Shown here: one piece after another, positions 9,001 to 15,448 of the stretch
How positions within the stretch are numbered: the first letter of the stretch is position 1
How the letters are laid out: each line of letters begins with the position of its first letter
DNA from: Draconibacterium sp.
Lineage (GTDB): Bacteria > Bacteroidota > Bacteroidia > Bacteroidales > Prolixibacteraceae
Assembly (NCBI GenBank): GCA_030595485.1
Contig: JAUVDE010000009.1
Span: 1 to 19,659, forward strand
Length of the DNA: 19,659 nucleotides
Reading direction: 5' to 3'
The notes under the pieces: model-generated
What the model saw: only the letters and a program-made list of their open reading frames with translations
Database searches by the model: none
Told to the model about the DNA's origin: nothing
Program-made: the position numbers and the translations under genes

Positions 9001-9151
9001 AAACGATGCCATGTTTGGCTCAACAGCCATTGTAATTATGTTTGGTTTGGCAGTTGGTTCAATCATCACATTGGTCGTGGTACCGGTACTTTACGCCGTA
9101 CTTTATGGTATTGATGGAAGTGTTTTGAAAAAGGTAAAAGCGATAGCGTAA
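6095..9151 (+). CDS. RND family efflux transporter permease (AcrB/HAE1-like)
   Basis: This 1018-residue inner-membrane pump has normal RND length. Its topology is one N-terminal helix (about 12-28), a large periplasmic porter loop, a helix bundle (about 335-480), a second loop, and a final bundle (about 870-1010). Substrates are exported by proton exchange. The TM4 proton-relay motif reads GMLVDNAIVVADG: D399 is kept, but the second Asp of the AcrB pair (D407/D408 in E. coli) is Asn400. The TM10 lysine is present in MMIKNAVVLLDE (K920). It starts one base inside the adaptor stop codon. The sequence suits the hydrophobe/amphiphile (HAE1-like) branch rather than the heavy-metal CzcA branch, but the substrate cannot be predicted. 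The outer-membrane channel gene follows after 165 bp. Confidence 0.93.
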   Translation: MLERLLNQKAMISTILFAVLVGGLIAYSNIGKLEDAEIPIKTAMVITVYPGATAHEVELEVTDVLEKQIQKLENVDEITSVSRPGVSLITIDIQPAVKTPQLPQLWDHLRRKINDAKGELPSGAYAPIVNDDFADVYGILYAVTAEGYSHKELIKYTEYIERELLSVNGVRRSQVFGEETEAIDVVFSSEKLAGLNINPMLIAAAMQNETAIINPGSITTGTEMVRVGVGSKITTLEEIENLLIQVPSGGNFRLGDIATINRSSMEPKQEALYYNNKRGLTLGLSNESGINVVKLGESLDAKLAELQAELPAGIEINQVYYQPDRVDAAVKDFMLNLMISVGIVIVVLMFAMGYRSGLLISSGLVFTILGTLIVMLAIGLPLHRVTLAAIILAMGMLVDNAIVVADGILVDLKNGMDRSKALVNTAQKTALPLLGATAVAILAFMPLAMSPDMAGEFLASLFTVLIISLTLSWVFAMIQTPFNAKYFYRKERPKGEKAEAYNSKFYRLFGGLLKLGIRNKYAFSLGAFAILLFAFWSFRFVTVDFMSKIDYDQFYVEYYLPEGSDIEAVEDDIQQIQNDILAMDGVHSVTGSIGRPPARYLLMRGMATGGSNYGDLIIETEDIERVPSLIPEIEAYLNRNYPDAFTRVMEYGAAFSEADVEAEFIGPDPAVLRDLATQAKQIFSEEPTAIHVTDNWKNHTKKIIPKYSVERAQPLGLSRSDMGNSILVATNGMPIGSIYEGNKMMPIILKTTNEVDENMGELMNIPVWGQRSKSSTPLAQIVDTIDVAWENNLINRLDGERSIKAQCDAAIGFTAQQVQDKFQTKVEAIDLPDGYKLRWEGATARSKEANAGLFMFLPLALGLMAIIIIGLFNNLKQPLIIGLVFPFAFVGIVLGLVSTGTYLTFAGIIGALGLIGMMIKNAVVLLDEINHNLKAGQNRLDATIAAAMSRLRPVMMASLTTILGMSPLVNDAMFGSTAIVIMFGLAVGSIITLVVVPVLYAVLYGIDGSVLKKVKAIA

Positions 9152-9154
9152 ATA

Positions 9155-9192
9155 GGAAGTTAGTGTTAGTGATGAGGGATATGTGATGAGGA
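9155..9192. repeat. Degenerate 7-bp-phased repeat after the efflux pump gene
   Basis: The sequence reads approximately GAAGTTA, GTGTTA, GTGATGA, GGGATAT, GTGATGA, GG. The 9-mer gtgatgagg recurs at 9169 and 9183, 14 bp (two heptads) apart, with one six-base unit interrupting the phase. It directly follows the pump stop codon and precedes a GC-rich hairpin. Confidence 0.5.
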
Positions 9193-9223
9193 CCCACCCT
9201 GATTTTGTCTTCGACTCAATCAT

Positions 9224-9245
9224 CCCTCCCTACGGGTAGGGAGGG
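9224..9245. repeat. GC-rich palindromic hairpin, possible REP-like element
   Basis: The arms ccctccctac (9224-9233) and gtagggaggg (9236-9245) are perfect 10-base complements separated by gg. A further copy of gggaggg follows at 9251-9257, and a loosely complementary acccaccct lies at 9192-9200, so the whole element may span about 9191-9260. There is no T-run on either side, so it is not a standard intrinsic terminator. It may lower transcription or stabilise the mRNA between the pump and the channel gene. Whether it is dispersed in the genome cannot be judged here. Confidence 0.6.
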
Positions 9246-9316
9246 AACGAGGGAGGGTATCTAGCAAATTCCGAAATAAAAAAGATAAGACAGATAATTT
9301 CAGATACTTGATAAAA

Positions 9317-10711
9317 ATGAATCAATCAATAAAATACATAGTAAGTACAGTTGTCATCTTGATGACCGTACTTGGCACCACTTTTGGGCAAAAAATAATG
9401 ACCCTGGAAGAGTGCCGTCAACAGGCTGTTGAATTCAACAAAGAACTAAAAAATGCAGCCTTGCAAAACAAAGAGGCGCTGGCTAATCAGGAGGTGGCAC
9501 GTACTGCTTATTTGCCAACTTTGAGTGGTAGTCTAACGGGCATGTTTATGCCTTCGATGGATGATATTTCAATGCCAGGTTCTTTTTTACCTACTGCCGA
9601 TAATAAAACCGATGCTTCCAAAGGCATCTACTCCGGAACCAGCAATGTATGGAGTCCGGGTATTAGCCTCGAAATGAATAATCTCACATTAATTACAGGT
9701 GGATTAAGCCTGGAACAACCCGTTTATACAGGTGGAAAAATTAAGTATTCAAACAAACAGGCCGATGCTGGTGTTGAAATTTCTGCTTTGGCTTTAAATA
9801 TAAAGTATTCGGAGGTGATAGAAAATACCGACCAGGCTTTTTGGAGTGTGGCCATGGTAGAATCAAACATTAAAATTGCAGAAGATTATATTAAAATGCT
9901 TACTGAATTAGAGGAACAAATGTCGGCAATGCATGAGGTTGGTTTAACACCGGCCAGCGAGAAGTTGCGGGTAAGTGTTCAGCGAAATGAGGCAAAGCTA
10001 AATTTGTTAAAAGCCAATAATGGCTTACGGATTGCAAAAATGTATTTAAATCAAATGCTGGGTCAGCCTTTACAAACCAATATTCAGATAAGCCACAAAG
10101 CTACTTCCGATGTTCAGCTATTTAATTTGGAAGAGGGTACAACTATGGCTACAGCAAATCGAAACGAATTAAAAATTCTTGAAAAACAAAAGGAAATATC
10201 AGAGTACGATGCAAAAATAATTCGGGCTGATTATTTGCCAAGCGTAGGTGTTAGTGCACAGTATACGAATTACTATGTTGATAATTTGCGCGAGGAAATT
10301 GATTTCAACCCGATGTTAGGAGCTCAGGTTTCTATTCCAATTTTCCAATGGGGACAAGGTAAAAAGAAACAACGTGCTGCCCAGTTGCGCATTGAACAGG
10401 CACAAACCGATTTGTCGAATACAAATGATTTGATTAATCTTGAAGTAATGCAAGTGCGGGTTCAGGTGGAAGAAGCTTACGAATCGATAGTAATTGCACA
10501 GCAGAATATTACTGAGGCAAAAGAAAGTTTGGATGAAACGCAAGCGAGTTTCGAAGTGGGTTTAAATACAACTGCCGACTTGTTAAATGCGCAAGCACAG
10601 TGGGCCGAAGCCAATGGTTCGTTAATTCAGTCAATTGCCAAATTTAAAGTGTTGGAAACGCGCTGGGATCGTGTAACGGGCAATCTGTATATTCCTGAAG
10701 GAGAACAATAA
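9317..10711 (+). CDS. TolC-family outer membrane efflux protein
   Basis: This 464-residue protein is the outer-membrane channel of the tripartite pump. It has a signal peptide of about 24 residues (hydrophobic core, then TTFG before Gln-Lys). The mature chain begins with MTLEECRQQAVEFN, the typical start of outer-membrane efflux proteins. Two long helical repeats follow, with alanine/glutamate/glutamine-rich coiled-coil stretches. Structural repeats show in TAYLPTLSGS and RADYLPSVGVSAQY, and in VTGNLYIPEG at the end. The open frame could begin at a TTG at 9308, but the ATG three codons later at 9317 is preferred. It shares orientation and function with the adaptor and pump genes. The following histidine kinase starts only 17 bp after its stop, suggesting a single transcript. 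Confidence 0.92.
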   Translation: MNQSIKYIVSTVVILMTVLGTTFGQKIMTLEECRQQAVEFNKELKNAALQNKEALANQEVARTAYLPTLSGSLTGMFMPSMDDISMPGSFLPTADNKTDASKGIYSGTSNVWSPGISLEMNNLTLITGGLSLEQPVYTGGKIKYSNKQADAGVEISALALNIKYSEVIENTDQAFWSVAMVESNIKIAEDYIKMLTELEEQMSAMHEVGLTPASEKLRVSVQRNEAKLNLLKANNGLRIAKMYLNQMLGQPLQTNIQISHKATSDVQLFNLEEGTTMATANRNELKILEKQKEISEYDAKIIRADYLPSVGVSAQYTNYYVDNLREEIDFNPMLGAQVSIPIFQWGQGKKKQRAAQLRIEQAQTDLSNTNDLINLEVMQVRVQVEEAYESIVIAQQNITEAKESLDETQASFEVGLNTTADLLNAQAQWAEANGSLIQSIAKFKVLETRWDRVTGNLYIPEGEQ

Positions 10712-10727
10712 AGAGAATTGAGATTTA

Positions 10728-11801
10728 ATGAAGTGTTTAGATTTACATAGTAAGAAAAGACAGGCTTTGGCCACAAGGTTACCAAGTTATACTCCTGCTA
10801 ATCTTTTTATAAGGATTACCATTGTTAGTTTAATTGCCGTTGGGGTTTTGCATTTAATTTCAGCGGTGATGAAACCTTTGGATGGTTATTCCGATGAAAA
10901 AATACCGGCTGTTTTTTACGTTGTAATGATTCTTTCATTTACTATTTTGGCTGAATTACAGATTATTCTCGATAATATTCTTGAACGATTTTTCCCAATA
11001 CCGGATAAGATAAAACTCCGGATTATGATTCAGGTTGCTGTGGGAATTCTTTTTTTAATCGTTACGCATAGTTTAGTTTCGTCTTATTTAGTTGCACAGG
11101 TTGATATTCCCAACGCAAAACCCGGAATTATGATGGGTTTACTTACCGGATTGGTGTTTGTTCAAATGATTGCAAACTCCTTGGCAATTGCCCGCTTTAC
11201 CCGGAAATGGATGGATGCTCAAGATGAAATGGCTGAAATGAAACGCGAAAAGTTGAACATGGACTATAATTCCTTGCAAGACCAATTAAATCCTCATTTT
11301 TTGTTTAATAACCTCAGTGTTTTAAAATCGTTGATTATTTACGATCAGGATAAAGCCGTTGATTTTACCGAGAACTTTACCGATGTGTACCGCTATGTGT
11401 TGCAGAGTAAAGACAAACGTTTGGTGAAACTGTCCGACGAATTGGGATTTGTTGAATCGTACATTGGATTGCACAAGGAAAGGTTAGGAAAAGGAATAGA
11501 GGTAAAATCAGTAATTGATAAAGATACGCTTGACAAAGATATTGCACCACTTACCATGCAATTGCTGATTGAGAACGCAATAAAGCATAATATTTCAAGT
11601 CGCGAAACGCCATTGCAAATCGAAATTAATACAGAGAAAGAATACCTTACAGTGGCAAATACGATGAACTTACGCGACTCGTCGTACTCTACCAAAACGG
11701 GTTTAAGAAACCTGGTTAAACGTTACGAAATGCTGACTTCGAATGAGCTGGTAGTTCAGCACAACGAAGTGAGATTTGAAGTAAAAATCCCCTTGCTGTA
11801 A
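10728..11801 (+). CDS. LytS/YehU-type sensor histidine kinase
   Basis: The 357-residue inner-membrane kinase has four hydrophobic segments (about 27-46, 61-82, 100-123 and 134-155) and no recognisable extracytoplasmic sensor domain. A short coiled coil (160-182) leads to the His_kinase (LytS) domain, with LQDQLNPHFLFNNL containing the phospho-acceptor His190. The ATPase N-box is QLLIENAIKHN (278-288), and a compact G-box-like KTGLRNLVKRY sits at 323-333. The C-terminal ATPase part is short, as is usual in this family. The ATG lies 17 bp after the TolC-like gene and the LytTR regulator follows. The kinase therefore most likely phosphorylates that regulator and may be made together with the pump. 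Membrane segments may sense the envelope; that is inference. Confidence 0.92.
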   Translation: MKCLDLHSKKRQALATRLPSYTPANLFIRITIVSLIAVGVLHLISAVMKPLDGYSDEKIPAVFYVVMILSFTILAELQIILDNILERFFPIPDKIKLRIMIQVAVGILFLIVTHSLVSSYLVAQVDIPNAKPGIMMGLLTGLVFVQMIANSLAIARFTRKWMDAQDEMAEMKREKLNMDYNSLQDQLNPHFLFNNLSVLKSLIIYDQDKAVDFTENFTDVYRYVLQSKDKRLVKLSDELGFVESYIGLHKERLGKGIEVKSVIDKDTLDKDIAPLTMQLLIENAIKHNISSRETPLQIEINTEKEYLTVANTMNLRDSSYSTKTGLRNLVKRYEMLTSNELVVQHNEVRFEVKIPLL

Positions 11802-11811
11802 ATAGATTAAT

Positions 11812-11923
11812 AGATTTTGAGTAATGAGTATTGAGAAAAGGCTAATCGCATTAATTAAGAGCATTTTTTTTATTAGAAGAGGATTCTTCGTACTCATATC
11901 TAAAAATCTCAGTACTAAAATCT
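11812..11923. repeat. Heptad repeats forming an imperfect inverted repeat before the response regulator
   Basis: Left side: TGAGTAA (11818), TGAGTAT (11825) and TGAGAAA (11832) are three perfectly phased 7-bp units. The outer arm agattttgagta (11812-11823) pairs with tactaaaatct (11913-11923) apart from one bulged base, and atgagta (11824-11830) pairs with tactcat (11891-11897). The structure fills the 128-bp gap between kinase and regulator and ends 6 bp before the regulator ATG, so a folded transcript would lie over the ribosome-binding region. Confidence 0.5.
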
Positions 11924-11929
11924 AATAAG

Positions 11930-12700
11930 ATGAAGGTTATAATTGTTGAAGATGAATTACACAATTACCGTTTGTTAAGAGGGATGGTAGAAAAACTTCG
12001 CCCCGAATGGGAAATTGTGGAATGGTTCGAGAGTGTAAAAAGCACGGTTGCCTGGTTGGAAAACAATCCGGCTCCCGACCTTATTTTTATGGATATTCAG
12101 CTTACTGATGGTATCAGCTTTTCAATATTCGACCAGGTAAAAGTTGAAAGTATGGTGATTTTTACCACTGCCTACGACGAATATGCTTTGCGTGCTTTTC
12201 AGGTAAACAGCATCGATTATTTGCTAAAACCCATTAAGCAAGAGAAGTTAAAAGGAGCAATCGAAAAGTTTGAAACTATTTTTCATCATTATGCCAATTC
12301 CGAAGAAAGCACACCCGATTACAACGAAATATTGAAGGCCATTACACAAGGCGAAAAAAAATACCGCAAACGTTTTTTAATTAGCGGAGCTACATCGTAT
12401 TTTAAACTGAACACTGAAGATATTGCCTGGTTTAGCACCGAAAGCAGGGTTACCACAGCTTTTACTTTCGATGGTAAATCGCACATCATTGATTTAACGA
12501 TTGAAAAGCTTGAAGAGCAACTCGACCCGGATCAATTTTTTCGAACCAACCGAAGTACGCTTGTCAACATAAATTCCATTCGAAAATTTGAAAATCACTT
12601 TGGCGGGAAACTTATTCTACGTTTAACTTCACCATTTGACGAACCCATAACCATAAGCCGATTAAAAGCCACAGAGTTTAAAGAGTGGGTTGGGAAATAA
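11930..12700 (+). CDS. LytTR-family response regulator
   Basis: This 256-residue cytoplasmic DNA-binding regulator has an N-terminal receiver domain (1-115), with the acidic pocket in IIVEDE (4-9), the phospho-acceptor D55 in LIFMDIQLTDG, the conserved Thr at about 80 in FTTAYDEYALRAF and K100 in YLLKPI. The C-terminal LytTR domain (about 146-255) shows the typical RTNRSTLVNINSI block, after DQFF, and ends with ISRLKATEFKEWV. Such regulators bind direct repeats upstream of target promoters. It is paired with the LytS-type kinase just upstream on the same strand. Targets are not visible from sequence; the adjacent efflux operon is a natural candidate. Confidence 0.94.
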   Translation: MKVIIVEDELHNYRLLRGMVEKLRPEWEIVEWFESVKSTVAWLENNPAPDLIFMDIQLTDGISFSIFDQVKVESMVIFTTAYDEYALRAFQVNSIDYLLKPIKQEKLKGAIEKFETIFHHYANSEESTPDYNEILKAITQGEKKYRKRFLISGATSYFKLNTEDIAWFSTESRVTTAFTFDGKSHIIDLTIEKLEEQLDPDQFFRTNRSTLVNINSIRKFENHFGGKLILRLTSPFDEPITISRLKATEFKEWVGK

Positions 12701-12776
12701 AAGGAAACCGACAGAATTATTACAAAAAAAGAACCACATACTAATCAATCTATTGCAAGTAGAAAAACACAACACT

Positions 12777-12953
12777 ATGACCAAACGAGACAAACTTTAC
12801 GAAAACGCGATTTCAATGATGGAATCGTCAAATCCGCAAAAAGAAAGTATTTTGTATCATAATATCTATTCGCTAAAAGTAAATGGTGGTTATCCGTTTT
12901 CTTCAGAAAAAGATGTACATGAATTGGTTAATTTTTTAAATTCAATTGATTAA
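12777..12953 (+). CDS. Small hypothetical protein (58 residues)
   Basis: The short frame starts at ATG 12777 and is not recognised as a member of any family. The predicted product is soluble, with a charged helical start (MTKRDKLYENAISMME) and a C-terminal part containing GGYPFSSEKDVHELVNFLN. No signal peptide or membrane segment is visible. The frame stays open upstream to a TTG at 12690 inside the regulator gene, but the extra residues are unlike protein (lysine-rich, poorly structured), so the ATG is preferred. It lies 76 bp after the response regulator and just before a phospholipase remnant. It could be a genuine small gene or a fragment. Confidence 0.45.
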   Translation: MTKRDKLYENAISMMESSNPQKESILYHNIYSLKVNGGYPFSSEKDVHELVNFLNSID

Positions 12954-12991
12954 AAATAAGGATTAGGAAAACAGAACTACAAATCAGCAAA

Positions 12992-13486
12992 ATGAAACAA
13001 ACACCAAAACTAATTCTAAAGTATATTGCTTTGCTTTGCCTTTGTTGGTTTTTCACAGCAAATGCATGCTGAGAACTATCGCCCTAAAATTGGTCTGGTT
13101 CATAGTGGTGGAGGTGCCAAAGGTTTGGCGCATATTGGTGTTATAAAGGTTTTAGAAGAATATGGTATAAACTAAATTTTAAAAATTTTGCAGGCTATAA
13201 TTTTGGTGAAATTGTAGCACCCAATTATTCGATGGTAAAATCCGCTTTAAATGTTGAGCTGGTAAGAGATTTGTATTTAAGTGGAACAGTTAATGTGGCA
13301 AATACCGCTGAGTCTTACGAGGACTTGGTTGATAATTTTACCAATTTTAGTGTGAGTGATTATATTTGGGGCTATAATATTGGTGTAAAATACGATTCCA
13401 TTTTAGGGCCTATTCAATTGCTTGTTTCTGACAATAATAAAGACAGTGAAACCCGTTTCCATTTAAGCATTGGTTTCCCATTTTAA
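12992..13486 (+). pseudogene. Patatin-like phospholipase with C-terminal barrel, decayed remnant
   Basis: Three pieces lie in three relations of frame. From ATG 12992 a signal peptide (MKQTPKLILKYIALL, then CWFFTANA) runs into a TGA at 13070. Shifted by one base, ENYRPKIGLVHSGGGAKG and LAHIGVIKVLEEYGIN follow: the patatin oxyanion-hole glycine loop and its helix, ending in TAA at 13173. In another frame, NFAGYNFGEIVAPNYSMVK and onward to RFHLSIGFPF (TAA at 13484) match the terminal strands of the outer-membrane barrel found on Bacteroidota patatins. The catalytic GxSxG serine, the catalytic Asp and most of the barrel are missing. Intact relatives are usually about 700-750 residues, so roughly 1.7 kb has been lost. 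The 84-codon frame from ATG 13232 is part of this remnant, not a separate gene. Confidence 0.85.
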
Positions 13487-13506
13487 TCATAAGTCAATGA
13501 TTTAAT

Positions 13507-13514
13507 TATCTTAG
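13507..13514 (+). promoter_or_regulatory. Possible -7 promoter box before the PAP2 gene
   Basis: TATCTTAG differs from the Bacteroidota consensus TAnnTTTG at one position and lies 20 bp upstream of the ATG at 13535. No convincing -33 box is seen. Weak prediction. Confidence 0.3.
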
Positions 13515-13534
13515 CGCCTCATTTAATTTTATAA

Positions 13535-14374
13535 ATGGGTAGTCGTAGTTTACTTTTAATAATTGCAATATTTGTTCTTTGTCAGAACTTCCTGTTTGCT
13601 CAGAAGGCTGAAAAGAGAGAAGAATCGGTTTACAAGGTAAATCGTAAACTTGAAATTCCATTAACGCTGGGTTTATTTGGTGTATCGGTTTTAGGATTTA
13701 ATCATTTGGCTGATAAAGATGGAGTAAGCTACGAAAAGGCGCTGTCACTGACTCCCGAAGATGTGTGGTGGTTTGATCGCCCTGCAACAAAACAAGATGC
13801 TTCTAAACGTTTAGATGCGCACAATACCTCCGATGTACTCTTAAACAGCTCGATAGTTTTACCCGTACTTTTAGCTTTTGACAAAGGCATTCGGAAGGAT
13901 TGGTTTGATGTACTTTTGCTTTACAGCGAATCACATGCCATTAGTACCAACTTTTACATTGCCAACACCGCTTTAGTTTCGAGGGCACGTCCATTTAACT
14001 ACAATCCCGATGTTCCGATTGACGATAAAACAGCTAACGAATCACGTAACGCTTGGTTTAGTGGACATGTAACGTCGGCTGCAACAGCTTCGTTTTTTAT
14101 GGCAAAGGTTTATTCTGATTATCATCCCGAACTTGGGAATAAAAAATATTGGCTTTTTACAACAGCGTTAATTCCTCCTTCGTTGGTAGGTTTGTATCGT
14201 TACAAGGCCATGAAGCATTTTCCAACTGATATAATGGCTGGAATAGCGGCTGGTGCTGCAACAGGGATTCTCATCCCACACCTTCATAAAAATAAACAAG
14301 AAGAAAGTGCATGGGCTTTTGTACCGTTTGCAGGGAAAATAAATGGTTTGCAAATTAGTTATACCTTTAAATAA
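13535..14374 (+). CDS. Secreted PAP2-superfamily phosphatase
   Basis: The 279-residue protein has an N-terminal signal peptide (about 1-22, ending LFAQ). The PAP2/vanadium-haloperoxidase signature comes in order: LVSRARPFNYN with R152-P153, FSGHVTSAAT with S176-G177-H178, and YRYKAMKHFPTDIMAG with R222, H228 and D232. These residues form the phosphohistidine catalytic site. The lysine of the first motif (K-x6-RP) is Thr145, a deviation that may alter activity. Hydrophobic stretches around 97-110, 182-192, 207-220 and 233-248 suit the integral-membrane helical core. The family removes phosphate from lipids such as phosphatidate, undecaprenyl pyrophosphate or lipid A. The substrate is unknown. 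It stands 48 bp after the phospholipase remnant, and the two could once have formed a lipid-processing pair. Confidence 0.87.
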   Translation: MGSRSLLLIIAIFVLCQNFLFAQKAEKREESVYKVNRKLEIPLTLGLFGVSVLGFNHLADKDGVSYEKALSLTPEDVWWFDRPATKQDASKRLDAHNTSDVLLNSSIVLPVLLAFDKGIRKDWFDVLLLYSESHAISTNFYIANTALVSRARPFNYNPDVPIDDKTANESRNAWFSGHVTSAATASFFMAKVYSDYHPELGNKKYWLFTTALIPPSLVGLYRYKAMKHFPTDIMAGIAAGAATGILIPHLHKNKQEESAWAFVPFAGKINGLQISYTFK

Positions 14375-14430
14375 TTTGGGTTGAACTAAAAAAAATGCCG
14401 TGTAAGTATTTCAAAAATATTAGATTACAT

Positions 14431-14438
14431 TATCTTTA
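14431..14438 (+). promoter_or_regulatory. Possible -7 promoter box before the sugar isomerase-like gene
   Basis: TATCTTTA matches the consensus TAnnTTTG except for the last base, 44 bp upstream of the ATG at 14483. No -33 TTTG box is evident. Weak prediction. Confidence 0.3.
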
Positions 14439-14482
14439 TTGTTTCTTGTACAATAAGAATAGAACTAACTAAAATAATAATC

Positions 14483-15373
14483 ATGAAGAACAGAAGAGAT
14501 TTTCTAAAAATTACAGCTGCAGGAGCAATTGGAACAATGGCTTTAGGATCGTTAGGTGCTTGTTCTGGTAAATCCGGTCAGGGTGTCGGTTTGCAATTAT
14601 ATACCATTCGCGATGCGATGGCTGCCGATACTTTAGGTTCATTAAAAAAAGTAGCTGACATGGGTTACAAATTTGTTGAACTGGCTGGTTACAGCAATGG
14701 TAAATTTTATGGCATGGCGCCAAAAGAATTCCAAAAAGCGGTGGAAGACCTTGGCATGAAAATTATAAGTAGCCATACTATGGTTGAAGCCAAAGGTATT
14801 ACTATGGAGAATGCCAAAATAATGGCAGAAGACCATGCTTTGGTTGGTGCCGAATATTGTGTGCAGCCATGGGTAAACGACGAAGACCGTAATGTTGAGA
14901 AATACAAAAAAATGATTGCCGACTGGAACAAGGTTGGTGAGATTATGAAAAATGCGGGTATTCAGTTTGCCTACCACAACCATAATTTCGAATTTTTACC
15001 GGTTAACGGAATAGTACCTTATTACGATATTTTCTTAAAAGAAATGGATGCCGATTTGATTACCATGGAATTAGATATGTACTGGGCAACCAAGGCCGGA
15101 CAAGACCCGGTTGAGATGTTTAATAAATATCCTGGTCGTTTCCAGTTGTTCCATTTTAAAGATGGTAGCGAGAAAAACGGACCTTACTACGATGTGGTAA
15201 AAGACGATATTACTTCGGTTGGTTCGGGTTACATCGACTTTAACCGAATTTACGAAGCCCGCGAAACTGCAGGTATGAAGTACTTGTTTGTTGAAGACGA
15301 CAACCAGGGTAACGGCTTACCTTTTGAAGGAGTTAACACAAGTATCGATAATATTATAGCAAAAATTATTTAA
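14483..15373 (+). CDS. Exported sugar phosphate isomerase/epimerase-like TIM barrel lipoprotein
   Basis: This 296-residue protein starts with a twin-arginine export signal (RRDFLK) and a lipobox LGAC at Cys27, so it is probably exported folded and lipid-anchored. The mature part is a xylose-isomerase-like TIM barrel (AP endonuclease 2 superfamily): GVGLQLYTIRDAM opens strand 1, FVELAGY, IISSHTMVE, AYHNHNFEF, ITMELDMYW, FQLFHFKDGS and YLFVEDDNQG mark later strands. The Glu, His and Asp residues in these strands would bind a divalent metal. Such exported Bacteroidota proteins act on sugars or keto-sugars; the exact substrate cannot be told. It is followed by a strong terminator, so it ends its transcript. 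Confidence 0.88.
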   Translation: MKNRRDFLKITAAGAIGTMALGSLGACSGKSGQGVGLQLYTIRDAMAADTLGSLKKVADMGYKFVELAGYSNGKFYGMAPKEFQKAVEDLGMKIISSHTMVEAKGITMENAKIMAEDHALVGAEYCVQPWVNDEDRNVEKYKKMIADWNKVGEIMKNAGIQFAYHNHNFEFLPVNGIVPYYDIFLKEMDADLITMELDMYWATKAGQDPVEMFNKYPGRFQLFHFKDGSEKNGPYYDVVKDDITSVGSGYIDFNRIYEARETAGMKYLFVEDDNQGNGLPFEGVNTSIDNIIAKII

Positions 15374-15397
15374 TAGGCTTGTTCGAAAATATACAAG

Positions 15398-15428
15398 AAA
15401 GCCGGATTCATTTGAATCCGGCTTTTTA
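15398..15428 (+). terminator. Intrinsic terminator
   Basis: The arms aaagccggattca (15398-15410) and tgaatccggcttt (15413-15425) are perfect 13-base complements around a two-base centre. They end in a T-run of five bases within gctttttat. It lies 25 bp after the isomerase-like stop. In the opposite direction the run is TTTCTT, so it may also work weakly for the minus-strand gene ending at 15449. Confidence 0.88.
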
Positions 15429-15448
15429 TGTTCGTTTCTCTTAAATGG

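Noticed and set aside
9224..9245. Hairpin as an intrinsic terminator for the efflux pump gene
   Set aside because: There is no T-run after either arm, and the channel gene downstream belongs to the same system.
2029..11923. CRISPR array made of the phased short repeats
   Set aside because: Units are 7 bp, degenerate and contiguous, with no 20-40 bp repeats and spacers and no cas genes.
13232..13486. An independent 84-residue gene
   Set aside because: The same frame matches the end of a patatin-associated barrel upstream of this ATG as well; it is the 3' piece of a pseudogene.
14642..14983. Minus-strand open frame of 113 codons within the isomerase-like gene
   Set aside because: Antisense shadow of a strongly supported gene; the product is rich in Phe, His and Val without recognisable motifs.
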